The notes under the pieces are model-generated. The model made no database searches. It saw only the letters and a program-made list of their open reading frames with translations, and was not told where the DNA came from. Source: Enterobacter ludwigii (GTDB lineage Bacteria > Pseudomonadota > Gammaproteobacteria > Enterobacterales > Enterobacteriaceae). From it: a stretch of 64,000 bases of DNA. Shown piece by piece: positions 1 to 8,875 of the stretch; within the stretch, counting starts at the first letter, position 1; every line of letters starts with the position of its first letter. Both the position numbers and the translations under genes were made by a program. The DNA lies in assembly GCA_900068845.1 (NCBI GenBank), contig CEFQ01000001.1:252983-316982 (forward strand), in the 5' to 3' direction.

Positions 1-341
1 ACCGCCGCGCTATTTTCACAGCAGAGATAGACTTTGCCATCGCGTCCTAACTGGCCGCTGTGCGGCGCTTTTAACGGCGACAAATCGATGAAGCCACTGA
101 TCTGACGCAAGCGTAAATCGATGATCGCCACTTTATGGCCGGGATGCGGATTGTCACCGTGAATGCCGTCGCCGTAGATCGGCACGTAAGCTTTCTCCCA
201 TTGCGGCAGCATCAGAAGTTCGTGTGGGCGTGGCGGAAAGGCATTTAACTCTTGCTCCACGGCAAAGGTCTCGGGATTGAGAAACAGCACGCGATTGCCC
301 TGCTTATCGACCGCCAATAATCCACGGTTGTGTCGCTGCAT
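1..341 (-). CDS. YVTN-type beta-propeller protein, N-terminal part (cut by window edge)
   Basis: The gene runs off the left edge, so only about 113 N-terminal residues are visible. Translation from the ATG at 341-339 gives a protein opening MQRHNRGLLAVDKQGNRV, followed by repeated short strands of the kind seen in beta-propeller proteins. Examples are a segment ending in HKVAIIDLRLRQISGFIDL and a segment with GRDGKVYLCCE. There is no signal peptide in the visible part. A GGAGA-like ribosome binding site lies just upstream of the ATG. The substrate or partner cannot be told. The family call rests on blade-like repeats only and is tentative. Confidence 0.55.
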   Translation of the reverse strand, partial: MQRHNRGLLAVDKQGNRVLFLNPETFAVEQELNAFPPRPHELLMLPQWEKAYVPIYGDGIHGDNPHPGHKVAIIDLRLRQISGFIDLSPLKAPHSGQLGRDGKVYLCCENSAA

Positions 342-753
342 AGTGTCTCCTTTTTTTCATTACCTCCTTTAAGCGTAGCTAACCCTCACTCACGGTGGGA
401 TTTTCATGGCAGGCCAGTGAAAAATGCAGCAGATTAATACGTGATCTGACGCCCAATTTTTAATAAGAGCCACGACTTGCGCCACGTCATGGCTATTTTA
501 TTAGGAATATTCTTAATGAGAAAAAATAGAATAAACAACAATTCAGTATTTTATTTTTGGTTTATTTAAAGCTTAACGGATCCTTGATTTTCCGGTTTAT
601 CTGAAAGGATCAAAAAGTGATAGCCGCGCCGCACAGAATGTTTTATTAAGCATAGGAGATGACTTTTTACACACAGCCTAAAGGACAATCAAGAGCGCTC
701 AGCGCCGCGATCAGGGAAGCCTTGCCACCATAATCACAATAATCAGGTGCATC
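342..753. other. 412-bp AT-rich intergenic region with an Rcs box
   Basis: This divergent region separates the beta-propeller gene (minus strand) from the glycosyltransferase gene (plus strand). It is clearly richer in A and T than the flanking genes. It contains an exact RcsAB-box sequence at 502-515 (listed separately). No open reading frame with a convincing ribosome binding site, no tRNA and no repeat-family copy was seen in it. The long leader, more than 230 bases from the box to the start codon, is compatible with a distal promoter. Confidence 0.6.
502..515. promoter_or_regulatory. RcsAB box
   Basis: Read on the minus strand this is TAAGAATATTCCTA, identical to the consensus RcsAB box known from capsule and colanic or amylovoran control regions of enterobacteria. 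It lies 238 bases upstream of the glycosyltransferase start. The site is nearly palindromic, so orientation is not decisive. Control of the downstream gene by the Rcs phosphorelay is inferred. Confidence 0.7.
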
Positions 754-1767
754 ATGAATAAAAAACGCCTCCAGCCAGCGTTAACCCTCTGGCACAACTG
801 GAAAAGACTCGCTTTTACCAGCCAGACTTTCCTGCAGAAAAAGCAGCATAACGCGCTCTGTGCGCCGGAATATGATCCCAATGAAGAAGACAATATCGTG
901 TTACTTTCTGGCGAAAAAGATCTGCCAGAGATTCCAAAAAAAGTCTGGATGTATTGGGATAATGAGTATTTACCGAAATCAATGGCGTTAAATATTAAAA
1001 AGATTCGTCAGGATAATCCCGATCATGAAATCCATTTATTAAATCGTTTAACGGTAAAAGAAGTTTTACCGGATTTTATATTTACCTCGCCCCAATTAAC
1101 TGCACAGCAAAGAAGCGAAGTCATTCGCCTGGAATTATTATTGCGTTATGGCGGCATTGCCATTGATTGCAGCACCTTATTATTTGAAGATCTTTCCTGG
1201 GTTCATCGTGCGCATCAGGAACGTTGTATGGATGTGATTGGTTATTATCACGAAAACGCCACCGTTAATTATCTGGCACCGGTGATTGAGAGCTGGTTCC
1301 TGGCGGCTACCGCCAATAATCCGTTTATCCGTGAATGGCAAAAACATTACGCACCGATCAAACATCTCGGCGCACAGAATTACTTCAGCGAATTAACCAA
1401 GCGAGATGATTATTCTCTGCTGACGCAGAAGATTACGCAGCCGGAGCAGCAATTAGGTTCGCTGGCACAACAGATCGCCATGCGCGAACATCGCCGGGTT
1501 AATCTCTATCTGCGTAAATGCGAGGCCAATGCTTATTACTATCAGCGTTTAAGCGGCTGGAAAAGCGAGGCATTTGCCCATGCGGTGTTGTTTCACCAGC
1601 GTCCCCATACGCCACCGCCGGTGATTAAACTCAGTGGCAATGAGCAGCTGCATCTCGACTTCAACCTGCGTCTCGGCAATTACAACCGCAGCAGCCTGTT
1701 AGGACAGATGATGCAGCCGCATGCGCCGATCGCGCTGGCTTCACCCATCAACAAAGCGCGCGCGTAA
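754..1767 (+). CDS. Capsular polysaccharide synthesis-type glycosyltransferase (GT32-like)
   Basis: A 337-residue cytosolic protein without signal peptide or clear membrane span. Around residues 60-70 it has IPKKVWMYWDN, the opening strand typical of DXD-sugar transferases of the Caps_synth/GT32 type. Around 125-143 it has RLELLLRYGGIAIDCSTLL, where the nucleotide-sugar and metal-binding Asp is D138. The usual DXD is D-C-S here, so the second acidic residue is absent, as in several Caps_synth members. It probably transfers a sugar to a surface glycan, but donor and acceptor are unknown. It is a lone gene, not within a visible polysaccharide cluster. An exact Rcs box upstream supports a role in envelope or capsule polysaccharide. 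Its last 27 bases overlap the convergent LysR gene. Confidence 0.8.
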   Translation: MNKKRLQPALTLWHNWKRLAFTSQTFLQKKQHNALCAPEYDPNEEDNIVLLSGEKDLPEIPKKVWMYWDNEYLPKSMALNIKKIRQDNPDHEIHLLNRLTVKEVLPDFIFTSPQLTAQQRSEVIRLELLLRYGGIAIDCSTLLFEDLSWVHRAHQERCMDVIGYYHENATVNYLAPVIESWFLAATANNPFIREWQKHYAPIKHLGAQNYFSELTKRDDYSLLTQKITQPEQQLGSLAQQIAMREHRRVNLYLRKCEANAYYYQRLSGWKSEAFAHAVLFHQRPHTPPPVIKLSGNEQLHLDFNLRLGNYNRSSLLGQMMQPHAPIALASPINKARA

Positions 1768-2664
1768 CCAGTGGATTAAGGTCGTCACCGCCCGTGGCAC
1801 CTGTGCGGCATACGGGCGCACCACCCACAGACGATCGGCGAAAGCATCCACCGCTTGCCACTGCGGCAGCACCTGCTGCAGCGTGCCGCTGGCTAATGCC
1901 GCGCTGGCGCTGAAATCCGGCAGCATCGCAATGCCTAAACCTTGCAATGCGGCATCGCGGATCGACTCACTATTATTGGTGGCAAAATTGCCCTGAATCT
2001 TCACCTGCACAGTTTCGCTGTCGCCGTCCGCTAATTGAAAGCGCCACTGCGGCGATTCGAGTCCGCGCGGATAATAAAGACAATTGTGTTGCTGCAACGC
2101 CTGCGGTGATGCGGGCAGGCCGTTTTGCGCCAGATATGCCGGTGAGGCCACCAGCAGCGCGCGGGTTTCACACAGCGGCAGCGCAACATGCGTTTCTGGC
2201 AGGCTATCACTGTGGCGAATCGCCAGATCAAACCCTTCACTGCCGAGCGACACCAGACGATCGGTGACGTCCAGCTGCAAGCGCACCTGTGGATAATCCC
2301 GCAAGAAATCGCTAATGATCGGCACCAGCTGCTGACGCGCAAACGCCACTGGCGCGGTAACACGCACCATGCCACGTACCGGACCCGCTTCATCGCGCAC
2401 GCTGAAAAAGCTCTGCGCGATACGCGCAAAGGGATCGCGCAGCTCATCCACCAGCTTTTCGCCTGCAGACGTCAGCCTTACGCTGCGCGTGGTGCGCTGC
2501 ACCAACGCCACGCCCGCCATTTTTTCCAGCTCTTTAATCTTCTGACTCATCGCCGCTTTGCTAACGTCTAACCGTTCCGCCGCGCGCGTAAAACTGCCGA
2601 GCTCTGCCAGCACGGTTAACCAGTGCAAATGGACCCAAAGGCTATCTGTTTTAATTTCTTTCAT
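1741..2664 (-). CDS. LysR-family transcriptional regulator
   Basis: 307 residues, normal for the family. The N-terminal winged helix-turn-helix covers about residues 10-70 (LGSFTRAAERLDVSKAAMSQ, then a wing with RTTRSVRLTSAG). An effector-binding periplasmic-binding-like domain follows from about 95 to 300. The start at 2664 is followed by KEIKTDSLW. It is divergent from the tautomerase gene at 2785 and so is its likely regulator, which is inferred from layout. The 3' end overlaps the glycosyltransferase gene by 27 bases. The inducer is unknown. Confidence 0.9.
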   Translation of the reverse strand: MKEIKTDSLWVHLHWLTVLAELGSFTRAAERLDVSKAAMSQKIKELEKMAGVALVQRTTRSVRLTSAGEKLVDELRDPFARIAQSFFSVRDEAGPVRGMVRVTAPVAFARQQLVPIISDFLRDYPQVRLQLDVTDRLVSLGSEGFDLAIRHSDSLPETHVALPLCETRALLVASPAYLAQNGLPASPQALQQHNCLYYPRGLESPQWRFQLADGDSETVQVKIQGNFATNNSESIRDAALQGLGIAMLPDFSASAALASGTLQQVLPQWQAVDAFADRLWVVRPYAAQVPRAVTTLIHWLRARFVDG

Positions 2665-2784
2665 ATCGATTGTTCAAAATAATAAATAATCATTTCAACC
2701 AGCGCGCTTTTTCTTTCCTGCAGCAAGCGGCAGCATAGAGCCACATCCTACTCTTTTCATGTGAGCAAAAACGAGGTTTTATTT

Positions 2785-3174
2785 ATGCCGTTACTGACAT
2801 TCGACGTAATTCAGGGCCGATCAGAATCAGAAATTCGCACATTGCTGGATGCCGCGCATCGTGCGGTGTTAACCGCCTTCAAAGTCCCCGCCCGCGATCG
2901 TTATCAGATTGTTCATGAAAACAAAGGTTATCAGATGGTCTTTCAGGACACGGGCTTAGGTTTTGAGCGAAGCGATAATCTGGTCATGGTGCGCGTGTAT
3001 ACCAGCCCAAGAAGTGAAGAACAGAAGTGCCTGTTTATGGCAGAGTTAGCGCGCGAGTTGCTGGAAAATTGCGGCGTGCAGGGCACAGATTTGATGATTA
3101 GCTTTATCACCAACGGTAAAGGTGACTGGAGCTTTGCCGATGGCGAAGCGCAATACCTCACTGGAAAACTCTGA
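2785..3174 (+). CDS. Tautomerase-family protein
   Basis: 129 residues when started at the ATG at 2785, which puts Pro directly after Met (MPLLTFDVIQGRSE). N-terminal Pro is the catalytic base of 4-oxalocrotonate tautomerase and MIF-like enzymes once Met is removed, and this decides the start. The longer GTG start at 2761 would bury the proline. ACGAGG at 2771-2776 is a well-spaced ribosome binding site for the ATG. The length fits the two-repeat tautomerase subfamily (about 130 residues) rather than the 62-residue type. It is divergent from the LysR gene and probably controlled by it. The physiological substrate is unknown. Confidence 0.85.
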   Translation: MPLLTFDVIQGRSESEIRTLLDAAHRAVLTAFKVPARDRYQIVHENKGYQMVFQDTGLGFERSDNLVMVRVYTSPRSEEQKCLFMAELARELLENCGVQGTDLMISFITNGKGDWSFADGEAQYLTGKL

Positions 3175-3192
3175 GCCCTCTCTCTGCCTTCA

Positions 3193-3220
3193 CTGGTAGC
3201 AGCCTTGACGTTGCTGCCAG
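3193..3220. terminator. Stem-loop between tautomerase and opgB
   Basis: An 11-bp stem (3193-3203 with 3210-3220, two G-U pairs) closes a 6-base loop, 18 bases after the tautomerase stop. It lacks a T tract, so it may be a processing or weak termination hairpin rather than a strong intrinsic terminator. Confidence 0.35.
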
Positions 3221-3387
3221 GTCAAACCACAGTTAGCCTAAACCCGCCTTAAACGAATCGGAATGCATCGCACAAATCTGGTTGGATGTGTTGCAGCAAT
3301 GTGACACCCGATATAGATTGACGCAAAAATCCCCAAAGAGGTCGTTGGCGCAAGGATTGCGTATTCATTCATGATGAGGATCTGACG

Positions 3388-5685
3388 TTGTCCGCAATGG
3401 TTTCGGTTGTACTCTTTTTGGCTGCGATTGCGGTCTACTCCTTTAAAGCCGGGCGCAATACTTTCTGGTTTAGTCTGATCTTGCTGCTGCTCACCCTGTT
3501 CATCGTGCTTAACGTCACGCTGGTCGCCAGCAACTATTTTACCGGCGATGGCATTAATGACGCGGTGCTATACACCTTGACCAATAGCCTGACCGGCGCG
3601 GGTGTGAGCAAATATGTGGTGCCAGCCATCGGACTGATCATTGCACTGTTCTCGCTATTTTGCCTGCTTTCGTGGCTACTGCGTCGCAAAAAAACGCCGC
3701 ATCATCTCGGCTGGAGTTTGCTGGCGATCGCCTGTGCCGCCGGTTCGGTACAAACCACGCCAGCATTTCGCCAGGTAAAAGAGTTGATCGCCTCACATTC
3801 GCGCCTCGCTGATTCGGATTTCGAAACCTATTACAAAACGCCAAACAAGGTGATAGCCGAGCCGAAGCTCAATCTGGTGTATATCTACGGCGAAAGCCTC
3901 GAACGGACCTACTTTGATCAGCAGGCCTTTCCCGGCCTGGCGCCGGAACTCAGCCGCGAAAAAGATAACAGCATCGATTTCAGCCACACTGAGCAGCTGC
4001 CCGGCACCGATTACACTATCGCGGGCATGGTGGCTTCACAGTGCGGCATTCCGCTGTTTGCGCCTTTTGATGGCAACGCCTCGGCCTCGCTCTCCAGCTT
4101 CTATCCGCAGAATATTTGTCTGGGCGACATCCTGAAGAACTCCGGCTACGAGAATTGGTTTATTCAAGGCGCGGATCTGCGCTTTGCCGGTAAAGACACC
4201 TTCCTGCTGTCACACGGTTTCGATGCAGCCAATATGTATGGCTCGCAGGAGTTAAAGAGCCGCGTCGCCGATGCAAGCTATCGTAATAACTGGGGCTATT
4301 ACGATGACACGGTAATGGATGAGGTGTTTGAGAAATACGAGGAGCTATCGCGCGCGCAAAAACGCTTCGCATTGTTCACGCTCACCGTCGACACCCATCA
4401 CCCGGATGGTTTTATCTCGCGCAGCTGCCAGCGCAAAAGCTACAGCTATGATGGCAAACCCAACCAATCCTTCAGCGCGGTCGCCTGTTCGCAAGAGCAT
4501 GTAGCGCGTTTGATTGAACGCATTAAAGCGTCACCGTGGTTTAAAAACACCATCATCGTGGTGACGTCCGATCATCTGGCGATGAATAACACCGCACATC
4601 CCTATTTGATCAAGCAGCCGCGCCATGACCTGTTCATGGTAATTCGTGGCGACCAACCTCAGGCGGAAGTGCTCGACAGCAAACGCAGTACGCTGGATAA
4701 CGGCGCTACGGTGCTGGATATCCTTGGCGGAGATAATGCGATTGGCCTTGGCCGCAGCGGCCTTTCTTCGACATCGCTGTCAACGCAATTTGACGATATG
4801 GCGAAGAAGGTCACGGCGTGGAAGGCGGATATCATCCAGCTGTGGAATTTCCCCAGCAAAATGGACAGTTTCACCGTCGATCAGCCAAAAAATACCTTCA
4901 GCTTCTCGGGCGCGACCTTTAAGTTACCGATCCTGTTCCGCGTCTCCGATAAGCATGTTGAACCGCTGCCCGAAGGCGAATACGCGGAGCCATTGCGTTA
5001 TCAGCTGGCTAAATTTGCTGCCGACGACAAGTTCGTGTGGGTCGATCGCTGCTTCAAGATGGCCCGGCTGTGGCAGCCAGACTTAGCATTGTCGAACGAT
5101 TTGTGTGTTTCGATGGGACAGATGGGCGCCAAACCGAGCGTAACCCGCATCGATAAACCGCAGTGGAAAGCGAAAGTCAGCTTCCCGAAAGCGGAAGTCA
5201 GTGCCGCAACCTTCCAGCTTAACGAGCAGCAGATCCGTATTGAAGATAATGCCATCCGCTACAACGCGGACAGCTTCCTGTTAACGGTGCCCGGCGCACC
5301 AAATAGCGTTAAGAGCTTTAAAGGGATCTCACGTCCGGAAGACTGGGGACGCTGGTCGAACGCCAATCTGGCCCCTGAAGTGAATATTGAGTACACCGAT
5401 CCGCTGCCTGCGCGCTTTGACGTGGTGATCACCGCGCGAGCATACGGTCCGAATGCGCATCGACCGATTCCGGTGCGCGTTGGCGATCAGGAGCAGCAGT
5501 TGAATTTGGGGGATGATCTCTCCACCACCACGCTGCATTTCACCAATCCCACCGGCAGCCGCAATCTGATTATTGCGCCACCGGAGCCGCAGGAGTCGAA
5601 CGTCGGCAATATTATCGGCCAGGATCCGCGCAAATTAGGGATCGGCATGGTGGATATAAAAATAATTTCGCAGCCGCAAGGTTAA
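3388..5685 (+). CDS. opgB: Phosphoglycerol transferase I
   Basis: OpgB (MdoB) transfers phosphoglycerol from phosphatidylglycerol to osmoregulated periplasmic glucans. The 765-residue product follows E. coli OpgB along its whole length, including [19 protein letters not shown] near residue 60 and [20 protein letters not shown] near 210. Three to four N-terminal membrane segments (about 1-25, 28-48, 73-95, 105-122) anchor a large periplasmic sulfatase-fold domain. Catalytic and metal-site segments include [27 protein letters not shown] and TSDHLAMNN. The start is TTG at 3388 with GAGG about 8 bases upstream; as I recall, the E. coli gene also starts with TTG. It is a single gene closed by a good terminator. 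The C-terminal beta-rich domain ends with [12 protein letters not shown], matching the family. Confidence 0.96.
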   Translation: MSAMVSVVLFLAAIAVYSFKAGRNTFWFSLILLLLTLFIVLNVTLVASNYFTGDGINDAVLYTLTNSLTGAGVSKYVVPAIGLIIALFSLFCLLSWLLRRKKTPHHLGWSLLAIACAAGSVQTTPAFRQVKELIASHSRLADSDFETYYKTPNKVIAEPKLNLVYIYGESLERTYFDQQAFPGLAPELSREKDNSIDFSHTEQLPGTDYTIAGMVASQCGIPLFAPFDGNASASLSSFYPQNICLGDILKNSGYENWFIQGADLRFAGKDTFLLSHGFDAANMYGSQELKSRVADASYRNNWGYYDDTVMDEVFEKYEELSRAQKRFALFTLTVDTHHPDGFISRSCQRKSYSYDGKPNQSFSAVACSQEHVARLIERIKASPWFKNTIIVVTSDHLAMNNTAHPYLIKQPRHDLFMVIRGDQPQAEVLDSKRSTLDNGATVLDILGGDNAIGLGRSGLSSTSLSTQFDDMAKKVTAWKADIIQLWNFPSKMDSFTVDQPKNTFSFSGATFKLPILFRVSDKHVEPLPEGEYAEPLRYQLAKFAADDKFVWVDRCFKMARLWQPDLALSNDLCVSMGQMGAKPSVTRIDKPQWKAKVSFPKAEVSAATFQLNEQQIRIEDNAIRYNADSFLLTVPGAPNSVKSFKGISRPEDWGRWSNANLAPEVNIEYTDPLPARFDVVITARAYGPNAHRPIPVRVGDQEQQLNLGDDLSTTTLHFTNPTGSRNLIIAPPEPQESNVGNIIGQDPRKLGIGMVDIKIISQPQG

Positions 5686-5705
5686 GCAAATTCGGCTGAG
5701 GTTCA

Positions 5706-5733
5706 AGGCCTGCCTGCGCACAGGCCTTTTTTA
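5706..5733 (+). terminator. Intrinsic terminator of opgB
   Basis: AGGCCTG and CAGGCCT form a 7-bp stem around an 8-base loop, followed directly by six T residues. It lies 20 bases after the opgB stop codon. Confidence 0.85.
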
Positions 5734-5823
5734 TTGGTTGAACGCGTTACTCGTTGTACAAATTGATTTTTTTCGAGGCGTCGCGCAAAGCTTGCACCGA
5801 TAAAATAACAGCAGGGAAGCATC

Positions 5824-5863
5824 GTAGCGGCGCAATTCATTGCGCGATAAATCGCGCCGCTAC
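5824..5863. repeat. Dispersed palindromic repeat, family C (short variant)
   Basis: A near-perfect palindrome starting GTAGCGGCGCAAT and ending ATCGCGCCGCTAC. A second copy lies at 12930-12986 with 17 extra central bases. Intergenic, downstream of opgB and downstream of the convergent GNAT gene. Confidence 0.8.
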
Positions 5864-5926
5864 GGAGTGTGCAGGGATTCGATGTCGTGCTTAACGCATC
5901 GGCATGACGCGGCGACTCACTTTTCT

Positions 5927-5950
5927 GGTGCGCATACATGCGCACCCTAC
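5927..5950. repeat. Dispersed palindromic repeat, family B
   Basis: GGTGCGCAT and ATGCGCACC flank a short centre, followed by the CTAC end common to this repeat set. Other copies are at 25076-25099, 38050-38073 and 42100-42123. The CTAC end supplies the stop codon (TAG on the minus strand) of the GNAT gene ending at 5947. Confidence 0.85.
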
Positions 5951-6654
5951 AAGCGCAGCGCCTCCAGCCTTTGGCGTTGCGTACCTTCCGCCGTAAAGTT
6001 TTCTGCCGCCAGCCAGCGTTCGAAGCCCTGTTTCACCTGCGGCCAGTCGCTATCGATAATCGAGAACCAGCAGGTGTCCCTACTGCGGCCTTTATAGACA
6101 ATCGCCTGGCGGAAGGTGCCTTCAAACTGAAACCCTAAACGCAGCGCCGCATTTCGTGACGGCTGATTACAGCTGTCGCACTTCCATTCGTAGCGACGAT
6201 AGCCCAGTTGTTCAAAGGCGTAACGCATCAGCAGGTAGTGCGCTTCGGTCGCCATACGCGTTTGCTTGAGTAGCGGCGAGAAGGCCACGTGGCCGATCTC
6301 CACCGATCCGTGCGTGGCATCAATACGCATCAATGCCAGACTGCCAACCGCGCGGTGGCTAACCGGATCGATCACGGCGAAATGCATCGGATCGCGCCCA
6401 TTTTCTAGCTGGCGCGCATAGGCAATATACTCCGCCTCATCGGCAAAAGGTTCTGCGAACATGTAAGTCCAGTCACGGCCATCTGCTGCCAGCGCATAGG
6501 CGGCATAAAGTTCTCGTCCATGCCGCTCGGCACTCAGCGGTTCAAGGCGGCAATAGTCACCGGTAAAGGTTTCATAGGCTGGCCAGGCGCAGGGTTGCCA
6601 TTCTGGCAGCGGAAATCCTACCGGTTGTCCGTAAGCATTGGTGTATTGCGACAT
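5947..6654 (-). CDS. GNAT-family N-acetyltransferase (RimJ/RimL type)
   Basis: 235 residues. The acetyl-CoA fold spans about residues 30-205, with the family's GSLALMRID strand, the GSVEIGHVAFSPLLKQTRMATEA segment holding the pyrophosphate-binding turn, and the late ALRLGFQFEGTFRQ motif. Such proteins acetylate alpha-amino groups of proteins or small amines and antibiotics, but the substrate here is unknown. The gene is divergent from a MocR-type regulator at 6762 with about 100 bases between, so control by it is plausible. Its TAG stop codon is the edge of a family B repeat (5927-5950), so the extreme C-terminus may have been reshaped by repeat insertion. Confidence 0.88.
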   Translation of the reverse strand: MSQYTNAYGQPVGFPLPEWQPCAWPAYETFTGDYCRLEPLSAERHGRELYAAYALAADGRDWTYMFAEPFADEAEYIAYARQLENGRDPMHFAVIDPVSHRAVGSLALMRIDATHGSVEIGHVAFSPLLKQTRMATEAHYLLMRYAFEQLGYRRYEWKCDSCNQPSRNAALRLGFQFEGTFRQAIVYKGRSRDTCWFSIIDSDWPQVKQGFERWLAAENFTAEGTQRQRLEALRL

Positions 6655-6761
6655 TCATCAATTCCTTTATCAGTGAGAGCCTGAAGCGCAGAGTGTCACT
6701 TTGCTGGCGTGTTAAAAAGCGCCACAATGAATGAAATTTATGGATCCACGGAGGTACCTCA

Positions 6762-8210
6762 TTGCGTGATGTTGAGTTGCATCGATTACTGCTGGCACCA
6801 CTGGAGATGAACGGCGCGTTGACGCTACAACAGCAACTTTTCCAGCGCATTAAGCAGGCGATCCTGGCAGGCAAGCTCGCCGCCGGTACACGCTTGCCCG
6901 CCACTCGTCAGCTGGCGCTGGATCTCTGCGTTTCGCGCAATACGGTGATTGCCGTCTGGGCGCAGCTGCAGGCTGAAGGATTTTTGCTAAGCGATCGTCA
7001 GGGCAGCCGTATCAGCAATATGGTGCAGCTTCCAGCGGAATGTCTGTCGGACGCCAGCAGCGAAATCACCTTATCGCCGCGCATCGCCCAATTGCGATCC
7101 AGCCATCGCGCCTTCAGTCAGGAGATGGCGCTGCGGCCCGGCGTTCCTTCACTGGCGCATTTCCCGCTGGCACAGTGGCGACGGGCGCTGAACCGCGTGA
7201 TGCTGCATCAGCCGCAGCAACTACTGGGCTACGGCGATCCGCTCGGTGAACGCACGCTGCGCGAAGCGCTGGCGCAGCATCTGGCATTGGTGCGCGGCGT
7301 GCGCTGTACGCCCGAGCAAATTGTGATTACCGAAGGCGCACAGCAGGCGCTAACGCTATGCGTGTCGCTGCTCAGCAGCCCCGGTGATATCGGTTGGGTG
7401 GAGGAACCGGGCTATCGCGGCGCGAAAGCGGCTATGCGCCTGGGGGGAATGCGGATTGAACCGGTAGCAGTCGATGCGCAAGGTCTGGCGGCACAGCCAC
7501 AGGACTGGCAGCTGCGTACGCCGCGCCTGATTTACACCACGCCAACTCACCAATATCCCACCGGCGCGATCATGAGCGCACCGCGTCGTCTGGCACTGCT
7601 GGCGGCAGCGCGCGAGCATCAAACGTGGATTATTGAAGATGATTACGACAGCGATTTCCGCTACAGCGGCGAGCCGATCGCCGCCATGCAAGGCATGATG
7701 CAGCCAACGCCGGTGATTTACGTGGGCTCATTCAGCAAAACGTTATTTCCAGCGCTGCGCCTCGGCTTTATGGTGCTGCCGCAGCAGCTATTGGCGGCGT
7801 TGCGCCCTGCCCTGCATGAACTGCTACGCGGCGGTAATCGACCTCAGCAGCAAGCGCTGGCGCTGTTTTTACGCAGCGGTGATTTTAGTCGTCATCTGAG
7901 CAAGATGCGTCGTCTCTATCGTCAACGGCAAGCCACTTTGCGTCAGGCCTTACACCAGACGTTTGGCGCGCAGATTGCGTTACTGGGCGGCGAATGCGGG
8001 ATGCATTTGGTGCTATCACTGGCAGAGGATCAAAGCGATATGGCGTTGGTGGATCGGCTGATCCAGAGTGGTTACGCGCCGGGTGCGCTGTCGGGATTTT
8101 ATCTGGGTGAAAACACACAACAAGGGCTGGTGCTGGGTTACGGTAACACCAGCACCAGTCAGATTAAGGCGGGCGTCGCGCAGTTAGCGCGTCTGCTGCA
8201 CGGGGATTAA
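6762..8210 (+). CDS. MocR/PdxR-family regulator (GntR HTH fused to aminotransferase domain)
   Basis: 482 residues. An N-terminal GntR winged helix is at about 20-85 (ATRQLALDLCVSRNTVIAVW). A fold-type I aminotransferase domain follows from about 115 to 478. The PLP Schiff-base lysine is visible as K326 in VGSFSKTLFPALR, and the WIIEDDYDSDFRYSG motif precedes it. Proteins of this type bind PLP and an amino acid or amine effector to control transcription. The start is TTG at 6762, chosen because CGGAGG lies 7 bases upstream. It is divergent from the GNAT gene, and its stop overlaps that of the RcnB-type gene by 4 bases. The target is not known. Confidence 0.9.
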   Translation: MRDVELHRLLLAPLEMNGALTLQQQLFQRIKQAILAGKLAAGTRLPATRQLALDLCVSRNTVIAVWAQLQAEGFLLSDRQGSRISNMVQLPAECLSDASSEITLSPRIAQLRSSHRAFSQEMALRPGVPSLAHFPLAQWRRALNRVMLHQPQQLLGYGDPLGERTLREALAQHLALVRGVRCTPEQIVITEGAQQALTLCVSLLSSPGDIGWVEEPGYRGAKAAMRLGGMRIEPVAVDAQGLAAQPQDWQLRTPRLIYTTPTHQYPTGAIMSAPRRLALLAAAREHQTWIIEDDYDSDFRYSGEPIAAMQGMMQPTPVIYVGSFSKTLFPALRLGFMVLPQQLLAALRPALHELLRGGNRPQQQALALFLRSGDFSRHLSKMRRLYRQRQATLRQALHQTFGAQIALLGGECGMHLVLSLAEDQSDMALVDRLIQSGYAPGALSGFYLGENTQQGLVLGYGNTSTSQIKAGVAQLARLLHGD

Positions 8211-8719
8211 CCGCGGAAGAAGATTTCGCCGGATTTGCCCATCACGATCTTACCGGTATCATCGGTGATTAGGATGTAGTTAGCATTGATGTAAGCCCAA
8301 TGTGTACCAGGCTGCGGCGCTGGCAGATGCCGTGGCTTCCACTCAACAATGATGTACTGCTTTTTGCGGTATTCATCAGGCACCACATCGCCCACTTTGT
8401 ACTCTTTGTAGTCGATGATGATGGTGGTCAGATCGTAGTTGTTGGGTGCCGTAGCGCCGCCGCTTTGCGGTGGACGAATCGGTGCGACATCGCCGCTTGA
8501 TTCAGCCGGTTCATTGCTGGCTGGCGCATCGACCGCTGGAGCCTGGGTTTGTGCATCTGCGGCTGGTGCCTGGGTTTGTGCGTCGGGTGCGGTTTGCTGC
8601 ACCTGCGGCGGCATTGGAACGCTATCCGTTTGCTCGCCTTCAGCCAGCGCGGCCGGAGCAAGGCTTAAAGCGCCCAGAAAAATTCCTGCAGAAAGAAGAT
8701 TGACGTGTGTCCTGCGCAT
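8207..8719 (-). CDS. RcnB-family periplasmic protein
   Basis: 170 residues. A Sec signal peptide (about residues 1-26, cleavage after APAALA) is followed by a low-complexity Pro/Ala/Gln linker with a short tandem repeat (AQTQAPAADAQTQAPAVDAP). The C-terminal domain (about 100-168) has KPRHLPAPQPGTHWAYINANYILI, the signature of RcnB, a periplasmic protein that tunes Ni/Co export in E. coli. This protein has the linker in addition and lies next to no rcnA or rcnR gene, so a metal role is only inferred from the family. It is a single gene, convergent with the MocR gene. Confidence 0.75.
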   Translation of the reverse strand: MRRTHVNLLSAGIFLGALSLAPAALAEGEQTDSVPMPPQVQQTAPDAQTQAPAADAQTQAPAVDAPASNEPAESSGDVAPIRPPQSGGATAPNNYDLTTIIIDYKEYKVGDVVPDEYRKKQYIIVEWKPRHLPAPQPGTHWAYINANYILITDDTGKIVMGKSGEIFFRG

Positions 8720-8875
8720 TGGTGATTTCCACTCTGGTTAATTATTAACTGTCCATTTAACTGACAAGTTAAGCACGCAGAAGGTTCCCCCGGCGCGCTT
8801 AGCGCGTCAAATTTCGCTGCTCAGCATACCTCAGCTCACGCGCTTTTTGGCGCAGTAAAATTGCAAGCAACCATG

